A program made the position numbers and the translations under genes. A stretch of DNA of 64,000 bases from Blautia wexlerae DSM 19850 (GTDB lineage: Bacteria > Bacillota > Clostridia > Lachnospirales > Lachnospiraceae): the NCBI RefSeq assembly GCF_025148125.1, contig NZ_CP102267.1, positions 2,490,501 to 2,554,500 on the forward strand. The letters run 5' to 3'. Of this stretch, positions 53,447 to 64,000 are shown piece after piece. The notes under the pieces are model-generated. The model was not told the DNA's origin. It saw nothing but the letters and a program-made list of their open reading frames with translations, and searched no databases. Numbering within the stretch: position 1 is the first letter of the stretch; every line of letters begins with the position of its first letter.

Positions 53447-55120
53447 TTATTTTGCTTTTGGTACCTCAAGGATTGCTCCTCTGTTTCCGGAAGTTACCAT
53501 AGCAGCATATCTTGCAAGATATCCTGTTGTTACCTTTGGCTCACGAGGCTGCCATTTTGCTTTTCTTGCCTGCATTTCTTCATCAGAAACCTTGATCTCC
53601 AGTTTCAGTTCCGGAATGTTGATGCTGATGATATCGCCCTCTTCAACAAGTGCGATCGGTCCGCCGACTGCTGCTTCCGGTGATACGTGTCCGATGGATG
53701 CTCCTCTGGATGCACCGCTGAAACGTCCGTCTGTGATCAGGGCTACGGAAGATCCCAGTCCCATACCTGCGATTGCAGATGTAGGATTCAGCATTTCTCT
53801 CATACCAGGACCGCCTTTCGGTCCTTCATAACGGATAACAACTACATCACCCTCAACGATCTTGCCACCTTTGATAGCTGCGATTGCGTCTTCCTCGCAG
53901 TCAAAGACTCTTGCAGGTCCTTCATGGACCATCATCTCTTCTACAACTGCAGAACGTTTTACAACACCACCGTCCGGTGCAAGGTTACCCTTGAGAACTG
54001 CAAGTCCGCCTGTCTGGCTGTATGGATTGTCAATCGGTCTGATAACTTCAGGATTTAAGTTTACACAATCTTTGATGTTCTCGCCTACTGTCTTGCCTGT
54101 AACTGTCATGCACTCAGTATGAAGAAGTCCCTTCTTATTCAGTTCGTTCATAACTGCGTATACACCGCCTGCTTCGTTCAGGTCTTCTATGTATGTAGGG
54201 CCTGCAGGTGCAAGGTGACAGAGGTTTGGAGTCTTTGCACTGATTTCATTTGCAAAGCTGATATCAAAGTCCATTCCGATCTCATGAGCGATAGCCGGAA
54301 GGTGAAGCATACTGTTTGTGGAGCATCCGAGTGCCATGTCTACTGTCAGGGCATTGAGGATTGCTTCCTTTGTCATGATATCTCTTGGACGGATGTTCTT
54401 TCTGTACATTTCCATAACCTGCATACCTGCATGTTTTGCAAGACGGATACGCTCGGAATATACAGCAGGGATGGTTCCGTTTCCTTTCAGACCCATACCA
54501 AGAACCTCTGTCAGACAGTTCATGGAGTTTGCTGTGTACATACCGGAACAGGATCCGCATGTAGGACATGTTTTCATTTCACATTCTGTCAGTCCGTCTT
54601 CATCAAGCTTGCCTGCTGCGTAAGCACCTACTGCCTCGAACATACTGGAAAGGCTTGTCTTGTGTCCGTTCAGATGTCCGGCAAGCATTGGGCCGCCGCT
54701 TACAAATACAGTAGGAACATTCAGTCTGGCTGCTGCCATCAGAAGTCCGGGTACGTTCTTGTCACAGTTTGGAATCATTACCAGTGCATCAAACTGATGT
54801 GCCATTGCCATAGCTTCTGTGGAATCTGCGATCAGGTCTCTGGTAACCAGAGAATATTTCATTCCAACGTGTCCCATTGCAATACCGTCGCAGACTGCGA
54901 TTGCCGGGAACATAACAGGTGTACCCCCTGCCATTGCCACACCAAGCTTAACTGCCTGTGTGATCTTGTCAAGGTTCATATGACCCGGTACGATTTCATT
55001 GTAAGAACTTACGATACCTACCAGAGGTCTGTCCATTTCTTCTTTTGTCATTCCAAGAGCATTAAACAGGGAACGGTGAGGTGCCTGCTGTGTGCCTGTT
55101 TTTACTGCATCACTTCTCAT
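53447..55120 (-). CDS. ilvD: Dihydroxy-acid dehydratase
   Basis: 557 residues. It dehydrates 2,3-dihydroxy-3-methylbutanoate and its homologue to the keto acids. The cluster cysteines are in [15 protein letters not shown] (about 118) and [19 protein letters not shown] (about 190), with the third ligand near the N-terminus. The C-terminal half has [18 protein letters not shown]. The ATG is preceded by an AAAGAGGAAA site. It sits between leuB (107-base gap) and ilvB (75-base gap) in one direction. Confidence 0.95.
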   Translation of the reverse strand: MRSDAVKTGTQQAPHRSLFNALGMTKEEMDRPLVGIVSSYNEIVPGHMNLDKITQAVKLGVAMAGGTPVMFPAIAVCDGIAMGHVGMKYSLVTRDLIADSTEAMAMAHQFDALVMIPNCDKNVPGLLMAAARLNVPTVFVSGGPMLAGHLNGHKTSLSSMFEAVGAYAAGKLDEDGLTECEMKTCPTCGSCSGMYTANSMNCLTEVLGMGLKGNGTIPAVYSERIRLAKHAGMQVMEMYRKNIRPRDIMTKEAILNALTVDMALGCSTNSMLHLPAIAHEIGMDFDISFANEISAKTPNLCHLAPAGPTYIEDLNEAGGVYAVMNELNKKGLLHTECMTVTGKTVGENIKDCVNLNPEVIRPIDNPYSQTGGLAVLKGNLAPDGGVVKRSAVVEEMMVHEGPARVFDCEEDAIAAIKGGKIVEGDVVVIRYEGPKGGPGMREMLNPTSAIAGMGLGSSVALITDGRFSGASRGASIGHVSPEAAVGGPIALVEEGDIISINIPELKLEIKVSDEEMQARKAKWQPREPKVTTGYLARYAAMVTSGNRGAILEVPKAK

Positions 55121-55227
55121 TGTTTTATTTCCTCTTTTCTTACTGTTTTATTTATTTTTAATGATTCAACCGAAATTCCTGACTCCGTAATCTGCCTGTG
55201 CCGGCTGAATCCTCTTAATATCAATTC

Positions 55228-56310
55228 TTACAGAGCTGCTGCGATCAGATCGCCCATCTCTTTTGTTCCTACAAGTTTGCATCCCTCTGACATAATATCA
55301 CCTGTGCGGTATCCCTCTGTCAGGACTTTCTGCACTGCTGCTTCCACTGCATCTGCTTCTTTATCCATATCAAGGGAGAAACGAAGCATCATTGCTGCGG
55401 AAAGGATGGTTGCGATGGGGTTTGCCTTATCCTGTCCTGCAATATCAGGTGCTGAACCATGGCTTGGCTCATAGAGACCGAATTTTGTTTCATTTAAGCT
55501 TGCAGATGAAAGCATTCCGATGGAGCCTGTTACCATACTTGCCTCGTCTGAAAGGATATCTCCGAACATGTTCTCTGTAAGAATAACATCGAACTGTTTT
55601 GGATCACGTACAAGCTGCATTGCGCAGTTGTCAACCAGCATATGCTCTAAGGTAACATCCGGATAGTCTTTGGCAACTTCCTCTACCACTTTTCTCCAGA
55701 GTCTGGAAGAATCCAGAACATTTGCCTTATCTACGCTTGTTACTTTATTTCTTCTCTTACGTGCGATCTCAAATGCTTTGATGGCAATACGGCGGATTTC
55801 GTTTTCATTATAGGAAAGTGTATCAATTGCTTTCTTCACACCATTCTCTTCAATAGTCTGACGTTCTCCGAAATACAGACCGCCTGTAAGCTCACGTACA
55901 ATGATCATGTCAAATCCGTCTCCGATGATCTCATCGCGGAGAGGGCAGGCTTTTCTCAGCTCATTGTAAAGGTAAGCCGGTCTTAAGTTTGCAAAAAGAT
56001 TTAATGCCTTACGGATTGCAAGAAGTCCTGCTTCCGGGCGTTTGGACGGCTCAAGTTTATACCATGGAGAAGTTTTTGCATCTCCGCCAATAGAGCCCAT
56101 CAGTACGGCGTCTGATGATTTGGCAGTGGCAATTGCCTCATCAGTAAGGGGTACGCCGTGTACATCGATGGATGCACCGCCTAACAGAACTTCTGAATAG
56201 GAAAAGCTGTGTCCATATTTCTCGCATACCTTGTCCAGTACTTTCTTTGCTTCTCTTACGATTTCCGGTCCGATTCCGTCGCCGGGGATCAATGCAATCT
56301 TATAATCCAT
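55228..56310 (-). CDS. leuB: 3-Isopropylmalate dehydrogenase
   Basis: 360 residues from the ATG at 56310, which follows TTTGGAGGAAATT; the frame is open upstream without a ribosome site. Motifs: [14 protein letters not shown] (N-terminus), the substrate Arg set around [33 protein letters not shown], and the metal Asp residues in [13 protein letters not shown]. It oxidises 3-isopropylmalate in leucine synthesis. It is the first gene of the leuB-ilvD-ilvB-serC-serA group. leuA, leuC and leuD are not near, so the leucine pathway is split. Confidence 0.95.
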   Translation of the reverse strand: MDYKIALIPGDGIGPEIVREAKKVLDKVCEKYGHSFSYSEVLLGGASIDVHGVPLTDEAIATAKSSDAVLMGSIGGDAKTSPWYKLEPSKRPEAGLLAIRKALNLFANLRPAYLYNELRKACPLRDEIIGDGFDMIIVRELTGGLYFGERQTIEENGVKKAIDTLSYNENEIRRIAIKAFEIARKRRNKVTSVDKANVLDSSRLWRKVVEEVAKDYPDVTLEHMLVDNCAMQLVRDPKQFDVILTENMFGDILSDEASMVTGSIGMLSSASLNETKFGLYEPSHGSAPDIAGQDKANPIATILSAAMMLRFSLDMDKEADAVEAAVQKVLTEGYRTGDIMSEGCKLVGTKEMGDLIAAAL

Positions 56311-56352
56311 AATAATTTCCTCCAAAAATACTCTAATTGCGTAATTGTTATT

Positions 56353-56381
56353 ATAATAACGCACTTTCCGACAGATTTCAA
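56353..56381 (-). promoter_or_regulatory. Promoter of the leuB operon
   Basis: Minus strand: TTGAAA, 17 bases, TATTAT, roughly 45 bases before leuB. The short leader leaves no room for a T-box or leader-peptide attenuator. Confidence 0.55.
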
Positions 56382-56438
56382 CCTATTAAAGTGAAAAAAT
56401 ACAAAAGTGCTGTTTTCCGGAGATTTTACTGTAAAAAT

Positions 56439-56486
56439 AAAAAAAACAGAACCACAGCCATCACTGACTATAGGTTCCGCTTTTTT
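56439..56486 (-). terminator. Terminator after yajC
   Basis: Minus strand CGGAACC pairs with GGTTCTG around a 19-base loop, followed by a run of eight T. Confidence 0.75.
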
Positions 56487-56499
56487 CATATCTCTTTCA

Positions 56500-56799
56500 T
56501 TATTCGGCAGCGCTTCCGGCTTTCTCAACTTCAGCGATTGCCTGTTTTCTCATAGGAATACGGCAGTTTTTGTTATTACCGAATTCTACGATCACGTCTT
56601 CTTCTGTCATATCAATGACAACTCCATAAAAGCCGCCGGTAGTAACAATGCTGTCGCCAACCTCCATGTCATTTAACATTGCCTGAAGTCTCTTCTGCTC
56701 TTTTTTCTGAGGGCGAAGCATTAAGAAGTACATAATTCCGAACAGTACTACCATCCAGACAATAGCGCCAACCATACCCATTCCGCTTGATGCGTTCAT
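56500..56799 (-). CDS. yajC: Preprotein translocase subunit YajC
   Basis: 99 residues. One membrane helix (about 9-28, MVGAIVWMVVLFGIMYFLML), then the family's RPQKKEQKRLQAML segment and a small beta domain (VGDSIVTTGGFYGVVID). YajC associates with SecDF at the translocon. The ATG follows AGGAGG. It lies downstream of tgt in the same direction, as in many bacteria; secDF is not in the window. Confidence 0.93.
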   Translation of the reverse strand: MNASSGMGMVGAIVWMVVLFGIMYFLMLRPQKKEQKRLQAMLNDMEVGDSIVTTGGFYGVVIDMTEEDVIVEFGNNKNCRIPMRKQAIAEVEKAGSAAE

Positions 56800-57047
56800 T
56801 TTGATTCCTCCTGTAACTTTTCCTGTTATTCTGCATATTTGCAGTCCATCATGTATTCACAGACCGTCCTGACGGCTGCTCATACTGAAGAGCTGCTTTG
56901 CAATCCACTTATAATCTCCGTTACCTTCTGTATGAAATCTTGTTTTCATGCATAACAATCTGATTAAAGCGTCACTACACATCATACACAAAAAAACGCT
57001 TTACTTCAAGAGTTTTTGGCATATTTAATAATTATTTTATATACAGA

Positions 57048-58199
57048 TTATCTTTTCGAGTTTATTTTGCCCTCTTCAAAGCCTTCCAGCCGCATTTTCT
57101 TATATTCTGCGAAGTTTCCTGCATCAAGAGCATCTCTTATCTCTTCCATCATATGATTATAGAAATACAGATTGTGAAGTACACAGAGACGCATTCCCAG
57201 CATTTCCTTTGCTTTCAGAAGATGACGGATATAGGCTCTGCTGTAATGCTGGCATGCAGGACACTGACAGCCTTCTTCGATAGGACGTGTGTCCAGTTCA
57301 TATTTTGCATTGAACAGATTCATCTTTCCATGATTGGTATATACATGTCCATGGCGGCCGTTACGGCTTGGATATACGCAGTCAAAGAAATCAATTCCAC
57401 GTTCAACACCTTCCAGAATATTTGCCGGTGTTCCCACACCCATCAGGTAAGTAGGTTTATTCTGAGGAAGATAGGGGACTACCGCATCCAGGATCCTGTA
57501 CATCTCTTCATGGGTTTCTCCAACTGCCAGACCGCCGACAGCATAGCCATCCAGATCCATTTCAGAGATCGCTTTGGCATGCTCAATACGGATATCTTCA
57601 TAAACAGCACCCTGGTTGATTCCAAACAAAAGCTGTTCTTTGTTAATGGTATCCGGCAGACTGTTCAGTCTCGCCATTTCCGCTTTACAGCGGGCAAGCC
57701 ATCTTGTGGTCCTGTCTACAGATTTCTGCACATAATCCCTGTCAGCCACACTGCTGGGACATTCATCAAATGCCATGGCAATGGTGGAGGCAAGATTGGA
57801 TTGGATCTGCATACTCTCTTCCGGTCCCATAAAGATCTTATGCCCGTCAATATGGGAATTAAAATAAACCCCCTCTTCTTTGATCTTTCTCAGCTTTGCA
57901 AGGGAAAATACCTGGAATCCGCCTGAGTCTGTAAGGATTGGTTTGTCCCATACCATAAATTTATGAAGGCCACCTAACTGCTTTACTATTTTATCACCCG
58001 GACGCACATGAAGATGATAAGTATTTGATAATTCTACCTGTGTTCCGATCTGCTGTAAATCCATGGTGGATACAGCGCCTTTAATCGCACCGATCGTTCC
58101 CACATTCATAAAAACAGGAGTCTGGATCGTACCATGCACTGTATGAAATTCTGCACGCTTGGCACGGCCTTCTGTTTTAAGAAGTTTATATTCTGCCAT
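57048..58199 (-). CDS. tgt: Queuine tRNA-ribosyltransferase (Tgt)
   Basis: 383 residues from the ATG at 58199, after GGAGAG; the frame runs further upstream without a ribosome site. It exchanges guanine-34 for preQ1 in GUN tRNAs. Seen: the general-base Asp in LTDSGGFQVFSL (about 95), the nucleophile Asp and the flanking GIDFFDCVYPSRNGRHG (about 265), and the zinc ligands in GCQCPACQHYSRAYIRHL with a later His (about 305-340). Genes for preQ1 synthesis are not visible. Followed by yajC after a 248-base gap with no gene. Confidence 0.95.
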   Translation of the reverse strand: MAEYKLLKTEGRAKRAEFHTVHGTIQTPVFMNVGTIGAIKGAVSTMDLQQIGTQVELSNTYHLHVRPGDKIVKQLGGLHKFMVWDKPILTDSGGFQVFSLAKLRKIKEEGVYFNSHIDGHKIFMGPEESMQIQSNLASTIAMAFDECPSSVADRDYVQKSVDRTTRWLARCKAEMARLNSLPDTINKEQLLFGINQGAVYEDIRIEHAKAISEMDLDGYAVGGLAVGETHEEMYRILDAVVPYLPQNKPTYLMGVGTPANILEGVERGIDFFDCVYPSRNGRHGHVYTNHGKMNLFNAKYELDTRPIEEGCQCPACQHYSRAYIRHLLKAKEMLGMRLCVLHNLYFYNHMMEEIRDALDAGNFAEYKKMRLEGFEEGKINSKR

Positions 58200-58424
58200 T
58201 TTTTCTCTCCTCTTGATAAAAATCACTTTTTCTATTATATCCCGAAATAGCTGAATTTTCAACTGCAAATAAGGTAATCATTGGTAAACTTTCATATTGT
58301 CTTTTCCAGACCATTAGCGTATAATATTACGGAATATTCATATCTGGAAATAGATATTTTAATAGGAAAGAATTACTTCAATATTTTTTCTTTTATACAG
58401 AAAGAGGAGGCTTGAATTTACTTT

Positions 58425-61400
58425 ATGAATTACAAAACACTTGGAATTGACATTGGTTCCACTACTGTAAAAATCGCGATTCTGGACGAGAATGAAAATC
58501 TTATTTTCGCAGATTACAAGCGCCATTTCGCCAACATTCAGGAAACCCTTGCAGACCTTCTTCAGGAAGCCTTTGACCAGTATGGCGAGATGACTCTCCA
58601 TCCTGTGATCACAGGTTCCGGCGGTCTGACCCTTGCCAACCATCTGGGCGTTCCTTTTACCCAGGAGGTTATTGCAGTTTCTACTTCTCTGCAGAAGCTG
58701 GCACCAAAGACAGATGTTGCCATCGAGCTTGGCGGTGAGGATGCCAAGATCATTTATTTCGAAAACGGAAACGTAGAACAGCGTATGAACGGTATCTGTG
58801 CAGGCGGTACCGGTTCTTTCATCGACCAGATGGCTTCTCTTCTCCAGACAGATGCCACAGGTCTGAATGAATATGCCAAAGATTACAAGGCACTCTACCC
58901 GATTGCTGCCCGCTGCGGTGTTTTCGCCAAAACGGATATCCAGCCACTGATCAATGACGGTGCAACCAAACCGGATCTGTCAGCTTCTATTTTTCAGGCA
59001 GTTGTAAACCAGACCATCTCCGGTCTTGCCTGTGGAAAACCCATCCGTGGACATGTTGCATTCCTGGGTGGTCCGCTTCACTTCCTGTCCGAACTGAGAG
59101 AATCCTTTATCCGTACTTTGAAGCTGGATGAGGAACACACCATCATTCCGGAGAACTCCCATCTTTTTGCAGCCATCGGTTCTGCATTAAATGCCAAAGA
59201 AGACAACTCCATTTCCCTGACAGAAATGAAAGACAGACTCCGCAATTCCATTAAGCTGGATTTTGAAGTAGAACGTATGGAACCACTTTTCGCTTCTCAG
59301 GAAGAATACGATGCATTTGCAAAACGTCAGAGTTCCTACAAAGTAAAAACAGGAGATCTGGCTACATATAAAGGAAACTGCTATCTGGGTATTGATGCAG
59401 GTTCCACCACAACCAAAACTGCACTGGTAGGCGAAGATGGAACACTTCTCTATTCCTTTTACAGCAGTAACAACGGAAACCCGTTAAAAACTACCATCCG
59501 TTCTATTAAAGAAATCTATGAACTGCTTCCCAAAGACGCAAAGATCGCTTATTCCTGTTCTACAGGTTACGGCGAGGCTCTGATCAAAGCGGCCCTGCTC
59601 CTGGATGAGGGCGAGGTTGAGACCGTATCCCATTACTATGCAGCTGCATTCTTTGACCCAGAGGTAGACTGTATCCTGGATATCGGCGGACAGGATATGA
59701 AATGTATCAAGATCCGCAACAAGACCGTTGACAGCGTACAGTTAAATGAAGCATGCTCCTCCGGATGCGGTTCCTTTATTGAAACCTTTGCCAAATCCCT
59801 GAATTATACAGTACAGGATTTCGCAAAAGCTGCTGTTTTCGCACAACATCCTATTGATCTTGGTACCAGATGTACTGTTTTCATGAATTCCAAGGTAAAG
59901 CAGGCACAGAAAGAGGGAGCTGAGGTTTCTGATATTTCCGCAGGCCTTGCTTACTCTGTTATCAAAAATGCACTCTATAAGGTAATCAAGGTTTCTGATG
60001 CTTCCGAACTGGGCAGACACATTGTTGTACAGGGTGGTACTTTCTACAATGATGCAGTTCTTCGAAGCTTCGAAAAGATTGCAGGCTGCGAAGCCATCCG
60101 TCCGGATATCGCCGGAATCATGGGTGCCTTCGGTGCCGCACTGATTGCCCGTGAACGCCATCAGAAAGGCGCAGAAACGACTATGCTCTCCATTGATAAG
60201 ATCAACGAGCTGAAATATACAACTTCTATGGCAAACTGTCGTGGATGTACCAATAACTGCCGTCTGACTATCAACAAATTCTCCGGAGGCCGTCAGTATG
60301 TAAGCGGTAACCGCTGCGAGCGTGGTATTGGTAAGGAAAAGAACAAAGATCATATTCCGAATCTTTATGAATATAAATATAAGCGTATTTTCTCCTACGC
60401 ACCGCTTACTGCTGATAAGGCAACGCGAGGTAAAGTAGGTATCCCCCGTGTTCTGAACATGTTTGAGAATTATCCTTTCTGGTATACTTTCTTTACAGAA
60501 CTGAAGTATGAGGTTGTGCTCTCTCCTACTTCCACCAGAAAGATTTATGAGCTGGGTATTGAGTCCATTCCAAGTGAATCTGAATGCTATCCTGCCAAAC
60601 TTGCCCATGGCCATGTAACCTGGCTGATCCGCAATGGTGTGAAATTTATTTTCTACCCATGTATCCCATATGAACGTAACGAGTTCCCGGATGCAGTCAA
60701 TCACTATAACTGCCCGATCGTTACCTCTTATGCCGAAAATATCAAAAATAACGTAGACGAATTAAATGATCCGTCCATTACCTTCCGCAATCCCTTCCTT
60801 GCATTTACTTCTGAGGAAATTCTGGCAAATCGTCTGGTAGAGGAATTTAAGGATATCCCGGCAGGAGAAGTCAAAGCTGCTGTGCATAAGGGCTGGGAAG
60901 AAATGGCTGCTGCACGCCGCGATGTACAGAAAAAAGGGGAAGAAACCCTGAAATATCTGGAAGATACAGGACGCCATGGTATTGTCCTTGCAGGACGCCC
61001 ATACCATATTGACCCGGAAATCCATCATGGTATCCCGGATCTGATCAACAGCTATGGTATTGCCGTACTTACCGAGGATTCCATCTCTCATCTGGCACCT
61101 GTGGAACGCCCGATCCGCGTCAATGACCAGTGGATGTACCACTCCAGACTGTATGCTGCCGCAAACTATGTAAAGACACGCGATGATCTGGATCTGATCC
61201 AGCTGAACTCTTTCGGATGTGGTCTGGATGCAGTTACTACAGATGAGGTTTATGAAATCCTTGACGGAAGTGACAAAATCTATACCTGCTTAAAGATTGA
61301 CGAGGTAAATAACCTTGGTGCTGCAAGAATCCGTATCCGTTCCCTGATCGCAGCGATCCGTGCGAAGAAAGCACAGGGACAGAAACGTACTGTCAAACCT

Positions 61401-62666
61401 GCTTCTATTGATAAAGTATCCTTTACAAAGGAAATGAGAAAGAACTATACCATCCTCTGCCCGCAGATGTCACCGTTCCATTTCAGTCTCCTGCAGGCAG
61501 CATTCAATTCCTGCGGATACAACCTGGAGGTGCTTCCGAATGACAATAAGCATGCAGTGGATGTTGGTCTGAAGTATGTAAACAATGACGCCTGCTATCC
61601 GTCTCTGATCGTTGTGGGACAGATCATGGATGCTCTGCTTTCCGGTAAATATGACCTGAACAAAACGGCCGTTGTCATGTCACAGACAGGTGGCGGATGT
61701 CGTGCTTCCAACTATATTGCATTTATACGACGCGCATTAAAGAAAGCCGGTATGGAACAGATTCCGGTTATCTCTGTTAACTTAAGCGGTCTGGAAAGCA
61801 ATCCCGGATTCAAACTTACGCTTCCATTAGTGAAGAAAGTTGCTTACGGTGCCGTATTCGGAGATATCCTGATGAAATGCGTATATCGTATGCGTCCTTA
61901 TGAACTGGAAGAGGGAATCGTAAACAGGAAACATAAAATCTGGGAACAGCGTGTGATCTCTTTCTTAAGCGGAAGCAGTATCAGCCACAGCCAGTTTAAG
62001 AAAATGTGCCGCGAAATGGTTCACGAATTTGATACCATTCCGATCAGTGATGTGAAAAAGCCTCGTGTCGGCATCGTAGGTGAGATCCTTGTCAAGTTCC
62101 TGCCTGCTGCAAATAATCATCTGGCAGAGCTTCTGGAATCTGAAGGCGCTGAGGCAGTTGTACCGGATCTGATCGATTTCATGTGCTACTGCTTCTATAA
62201 TCAGAACTTTAAGGTAGAAAATCTTGGATTCAAGAAGTCCAAGGCAACCATGGCAAACTGGGGAATCAAAGCAATCGAATGGGTGAGAAAGCCTGCAAGC
62301 GAAGCTCTTGCACAGAGCCGCCATTTTGCACCGCCTGCTGATATCAGAGATCTGGCAAAAATGGCATCTCCGATCGTTTCCACCGGAAACCAGACAGGTG
62401 AGGGATGGTTCCTGACAGGTGAGATGATGGAACTGATCCATGGAGATGTTCCGAATATTGTTTGTATCCAGCCTTTCGGATGTCTGCCGAACCACATTGT
62501 AGGTAAGGGTGTTATCAAAGAGATCCGCAGAGAATATCCGACAGCCAATATTGTAGCCATCGACTATGACCCGGGTGCAAGTGAAGTTAATCAGCTGAAC
62601 CGAATCAAACTGATGCTCTCCACAGCCCAGAAAAACCTGAAAAAAGCAGAAGAAAAAAATGCATAA
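58425..62666 (+). CDS. Giant 2-hydroxyacyl-CoA dehydratase activase-like protein
   Basis: 1,413 residues. Two ASKHA ATPase modules of the BadF/HgdC type stand in tandem: first about 1-260 ([28 protein letters not shown]), second about 322-580 ([41 protein letters not shown]). A Cys-rich link ([14 protein letters not shown], about 605) leads into DUF2229 and an HgdB-like C-terminal half (about 650-1400, with [33 protein letters not shown]). The family is thought to couple ATP use to low-potential electron transfer, with the [4Fe-4S] dimer of HgdC as model; the physiological substrate of these long versions is unknown. It is monocistronic. No dehydratase gene is adjacent. Confidence 0.9.
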   Translation: MNYKTLGIDIGSTTVKIAILDENENLIFADYKRHFANIQETLADLLQEAFDQYGEMTLHPVITGSGGLTLANHLGVPFTQEVIAVSTSLQKLAPKTDVAIELGGEDAKIIYFENGNVEQRMNGICAGGTGSFIDQMASLLQTDATGLNEYAKDYKALYPIAARCGVFAKTDIQPLINDGATKPDLSASIFQAVVNQTISGLACGKPIRGHVAFLGGPLHFLSELRESFIRTLKLDEEHTIIPENSHLFAAIGSALNAKEDNSISLTEMKDRLRNSIKLDFEVERMEPLFASQEEYDAFAKRQSSYKVKTGDLATYKGNCYLGIDAGSTTTKTALVGEDGTLLYSFYSSNNGNPLKTTIRSIKEIYELLPKDAKIAYSCSTGYGEALIKAALLLDEGEVETVSHYYAAAFFDPEVDCILDIGGQDMKCIKIRNKTVDSVQLNEACSSGCGSFIETFAKSLNYTVQDFAKAAVFAQHPIDLGTRCTVFMNSKVKQAQKEGAEVSDISAGLAYSVIKNALYKVIKVSDASELGRHIVVQGGTFYNDAVLRSFEKIAGCEAIRPDIAGIMGAFGAALIARERHQKGAETTMLSIDKINELKYTTSMANCRGCTNNCRLTINKFSGGRQYVSGNRCERGIGKEKNKDHIPNLYEYKYKRIFSYAPLTADKATRGKVGIPRVLNMFENYPFWYTFFTELKYEVVLSPTSTRKIYELGIESIPSESECYPAKLAHGHVTWLIRNGVKFIFYPCIPYERNEFPDAVNHYNCPIVTSYAENIKNNVDELNDPSITFRNPFLAFTSEEILANRLVEEFKDIPAGEVKAAVHKGWEEMAAARRDVQKKGEETLKYLEDTGRHGIVLAGRPYHIDPEIHHGIPDLINSYGIAVLTEDSISHLAPVERPIRVNDQWMYHSRLYAAANYVKTRDDLDLIQLNSFGCGLDAVTTDEVYEILDGSDKIYTCLKIDEVNNLGAARIRIRSLIAAIRAKKAQGQKRTVKPASIDKVSFTKEMRKNYTILCPQMSPFHFSLLQAAFNSCGYNLEVLPNDNKHAVDVGLKYVNNDACYPSLIVVGQIMDALLSGKYDLNKTAVVMSQTGGGCRASNYIAFIRRALKKAGMEQIPVISVNLSGLESNPGFKLTLPLVKKVAYGAVFGDILMKCVYRMRPYELEEGIVNRKHKIWEQRVISFLSGSSISHSQFKKMCREMVHEFDTIPISDVKKPRVGIVGEILVKFLPAANNHLAELLESEGAEAVVPDLIDFMCYCFYNQNFKVENLGFKKSKATMANWGIKAIEWVRKPASEALAQSRHFAPPADIRDLAKMASPIVSTGNQTGEGWFLTGEMMELIHGDVPNIVCIQPFGCLPNHIVGKGVIKEIRREYPTANIVAIDYDPGASEVNQLNRIKLMLSTAQKNLKKAEEKNA

Positions 62667-62679
62667 ATAATACCGTAAT

Positions 62680-62716
62680 GGATATATTGCAATGTATTTT
62701 ACCTTGCAATATATCC
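62680..62716. repeat. 13-bp perfect hairpin after the activase gene
   Basis: GGATATATTGCAA and TTGCAATATATCC pair around an 11-base loop. No T-run follows, so it may protect the 3' end rather than terminate. Confidence 0.75.
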
Positions 62717-62721
62717 GCCTT

Positions 62722-62793
62722 AGAGCGTGTCTGAAAAAGGCTTTCTGCAATCTACATATCCTGCTTTGCGAAAAGCATTTTTCAAACGCGCTC
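62722..62793. repeat. Interspersed inverted repeat (GTGTCTGAAAA family), copy 2
   Basis: AGAGCGTGTCTGAAAAA at the left matches the arm at 27027; the right arm ATTTTTCAAACGCGCTC has diverged. Inner AAGGCTTT/AAAAGCATT bases extend the pairing. Confidence 0.65.
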
Positions 62794-62796
62794 AAA

Positions 62797-62876
62797 AAAA
62801 GAGTTATATTTCAGAAATTTTAAATGTGTTTCTATTTCAGAAATACATTTAAACCATGAAATATAACTCTTTTATT
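62797..62876. terminator. Nested bidirectional terminator
   Basis: AAAAGAGTTATATTTCA (62797) pairs perfectly over 17 bases with TGAAATATAACTCTTTT (62857); inside it TTTAAATGT pairs with ACATTTAAA. It serves the convergent activase and flippase genes. Confidence 0.9.
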
Positions 62877-62894
62877 TTTTATAACTTCTGTTTT

Positions 62895-64000
62895 TTAATT
62901 ATTCTGCCAGAACGGAAGTTTCTCTGCAATCCTTATCAGATAGCTTCCACCCGGAATTCTTCTAAGCTGTGATTCTGACGGCTTGCTGATGATCAGGTAA
63001 GCAAACAGATAAACAACCGCAGCAACAGGAATGGAAACGATCAGACAAATGAAATTGGATTTTACAAAAATGTTCAGTCCATAGCAGATACAGCCTGCAA
63101 CAATTCCCATGGGAACAGATGCAAGAACAGGATACAGATATCCTTCTTTCCATGGATTCTTATACTGCAGATATTTCTTCATGGCTCTGTCATTTAACAC
63201 ACACACAACCACAGAATAGATCACCATTGCGATCAGCAGTGCATAAACTCCAAGGTTTGTAGTAAACAGCAGCACTACCACTACCACAATATCCACAACC
63301 AGCGCGATCGCAGCCGTAATCACCGGAATCCTCTGTTGTCCAATCGCCTGCAGAACTCCATTGGAAATATTTGACATTCCATTGAGCAGGATTGAAAAAG
63401 AACCAAGGATCAACAAGTTGGCTGCCAGTCCTGTGGAATTTCCGTAAAGTAAAAATACAATCGGCTGTGCAAGCACTGCCAGTCCCATAGCACATGGGGC
63501 GGAAACTACCATAGAAAGCTGTACGGTCTGGTCAATGCACTCTCTGGTCGCTTCAATGTCTCCGGTGGCATACAGGGCGGAAACTTCCGGAATCATGGAA
63601 GTAGGTGCCGTACTGGACAGTGTCAGAGGAATATTGATAATTGTCATAAAGTAAGTAGCATACTCTGCATATAAAATACCGATTTGTGCCGCATCTCCAC
63701 CTCTTCTTCCCAGAATATCCGAGAAAAGATACCCATTGATATAAGCATTTACATTATAAACAAAGGCGCTGAGAATGATCGGCGAAACAACCAGGATGAT
63801 CACACGAAAAATCTCTTTGTAGGACTCTTCCTGATGTCTGTGATCTCTCTCTACCCGGTGCAGGATTTTTCTGCGGTTTACACCATATACCAGAAGCATG
63901 AATGCCAATGCAGTCACCACTCCGGCTCCGGTTCCTACTGTGGAACCTGCTGCCCCCCATTTTGCAATGCTGTTCTCTGTTCCATCTGAGAATGCATTGA
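62895..64000 (-). CDS. SpoVB/MurJ-like polysaccharide flippase, C-terminal part
   Basis: The frame is open from the right edge to the stop at 62895 (about 368 residues), so the N-terminus is missing; an internal Met at 63920 should not be taken as the start. Eight or more membrane helices are visible. The pattern GVNRRKILHRVERDHRHQEE, PLTLSSTAPTSMIPEVSALY and NGVLQAIGQQRIPVITAAIA is that of the MOP/MATE-like SpoVB and MurJ group, which move lipid-linked precursors across the membrane in sporulating Firmicutes. Whether it serves sporulation or general wall synthesis cannot be decided from the fragment. Confidence 0.85.
   Translation of the reverse strand, partial: NAFSDGTENSIAKWGAAGSTVGTGAGVVTALAFMLLVYGVNRRKILHRVERDHRHQEESYKEIFRVIILVVSPIILSAFVYNVNAYINGYLFSDILGRRGGDAAQIGILYAEYATYFMTIINIPLTLSSTAPTSMIPEVSALYATGDIEATRECIDQTVQLSMVVSAPCAMGLAVLAQPIVFLLYGNSTGLAANLLILGSFSILLNGMSNISNGVLQAIGQQRIPVITAAIALVVDIVVVVVLLFTTNLGVYALLIAMVIYSVVVCVLNDRAMKKYLQYKNPWKEGYLYPVLASVPMGIVAGCICYGLNIFVKSNFICLIVSIPVAAVVYLFAYLIISKPSESQLRRIPGGSYLIRIAEKLPFWQNN

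Noticed and set aside
54119..55474. 451-codon open frame on the + strand
   Set aside because: It is antisense to ilvD and the end of leuB, has no ribosome site or recognisable domain, and shows shadow-type composition.
56311..56440. T-box or leader-peptide attenuator before leuB
   Set aside because: The distance from the probable promoter to leuB is about 45 bases, and no T-box consensus or Leu codon run is present.
59742..60704. 320-codon open frame on the - strand
   Set aside because: Antisense to the activase gene; no ribosome site, no domain.
63754..63920. Start of the flippase gene at the Met at 63920
   Set aside because: The same frame stays open to the window edge with membrane-protein-like sequence, so the Met is internal.

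Overview
The window comes from a low-GC gut Firmicute, most likely a Lachnospiraceae close to Blautia or Ruminococcus. I infer this from the PPi-linked glycolytic pair (PPDK with a PPi-type phosphofructokinase), the giant 2-hydroxyacyl-CoA dehydratase activase, the SpoVB-like flippase and the type of conjugative element. No taxon marker such as 16S rRNA is present, so the genus is a guess.

Positions 1 to about 22,740 hold one end of an integrative conjugative element of the Tn1549/CTn family. Nearly everything is transcribed leftward from a promoter at about 22,535. The order is: a small MREK-type protein, ParA, ParB, a very large thioester/Cna-B adhesin, a run of small conserved proteins, a 2,587-residue methylase-helicase with a tnpV gene nested in another frame, a cargo gene encoding a lone HslV/proteasome-like Ntn hydrolase, a DUF3991/TOPRIM primase-like protein, MobC, a MOBP-type relaxase, PcfB (DUF3801), a degenerate ArdC-like protein, a second MREK-type protein, and the start of the VirD4/TraG coupling protein, which leaves the window at base 1. 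The rest of the transfer apparatus and the recombinase must lie to the left. The other boundary abuts the 3' end of ppdK.

Positions 22,747 to 64,000 are chromosomal. ppdK and a PPi-dependent phosphofructokinase lie together. An aldose-1-epimerase-like gene and a homocysteine S-methyltransferase-like gene follow on the + strand. Then comes a long leftward operon (40,136 to 29,623) with two complete polyamine-type ABC transporters (potA2-potB2-potC2 and potA-potB-potCD fusion-potD), followed by a PTS enzyme I gene and a DUF362 ferredoxin gene. The operon is preceded by a roughly 300-nt leader containing a strong structured terminator. Next are tRNA-Thr(CGT), a GlgB-family gene whose catalytic residues are eroded, a fructokinase, a LuxR-type regulator and a 1,219-residue secreted repeat protein. 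A leftward biosynthetic operon leuB-ilvD-ilvB-serC-serA follows, then yajC, tgt, the 1,413-residue activase (+ strand) and a partial SpoVB/MurJ-like flippase at the right edge.

The items I consider most worth checking are the tnpV gene overprinted inside the helicase, the solitary HslV-like hydrolase flanked by a direct repeat, the catalytically altered GlgB, the PotC-PotD fusion in a double transporter operon, and the structured leaders of the pot and homocysteine methyltransferase transcripts.
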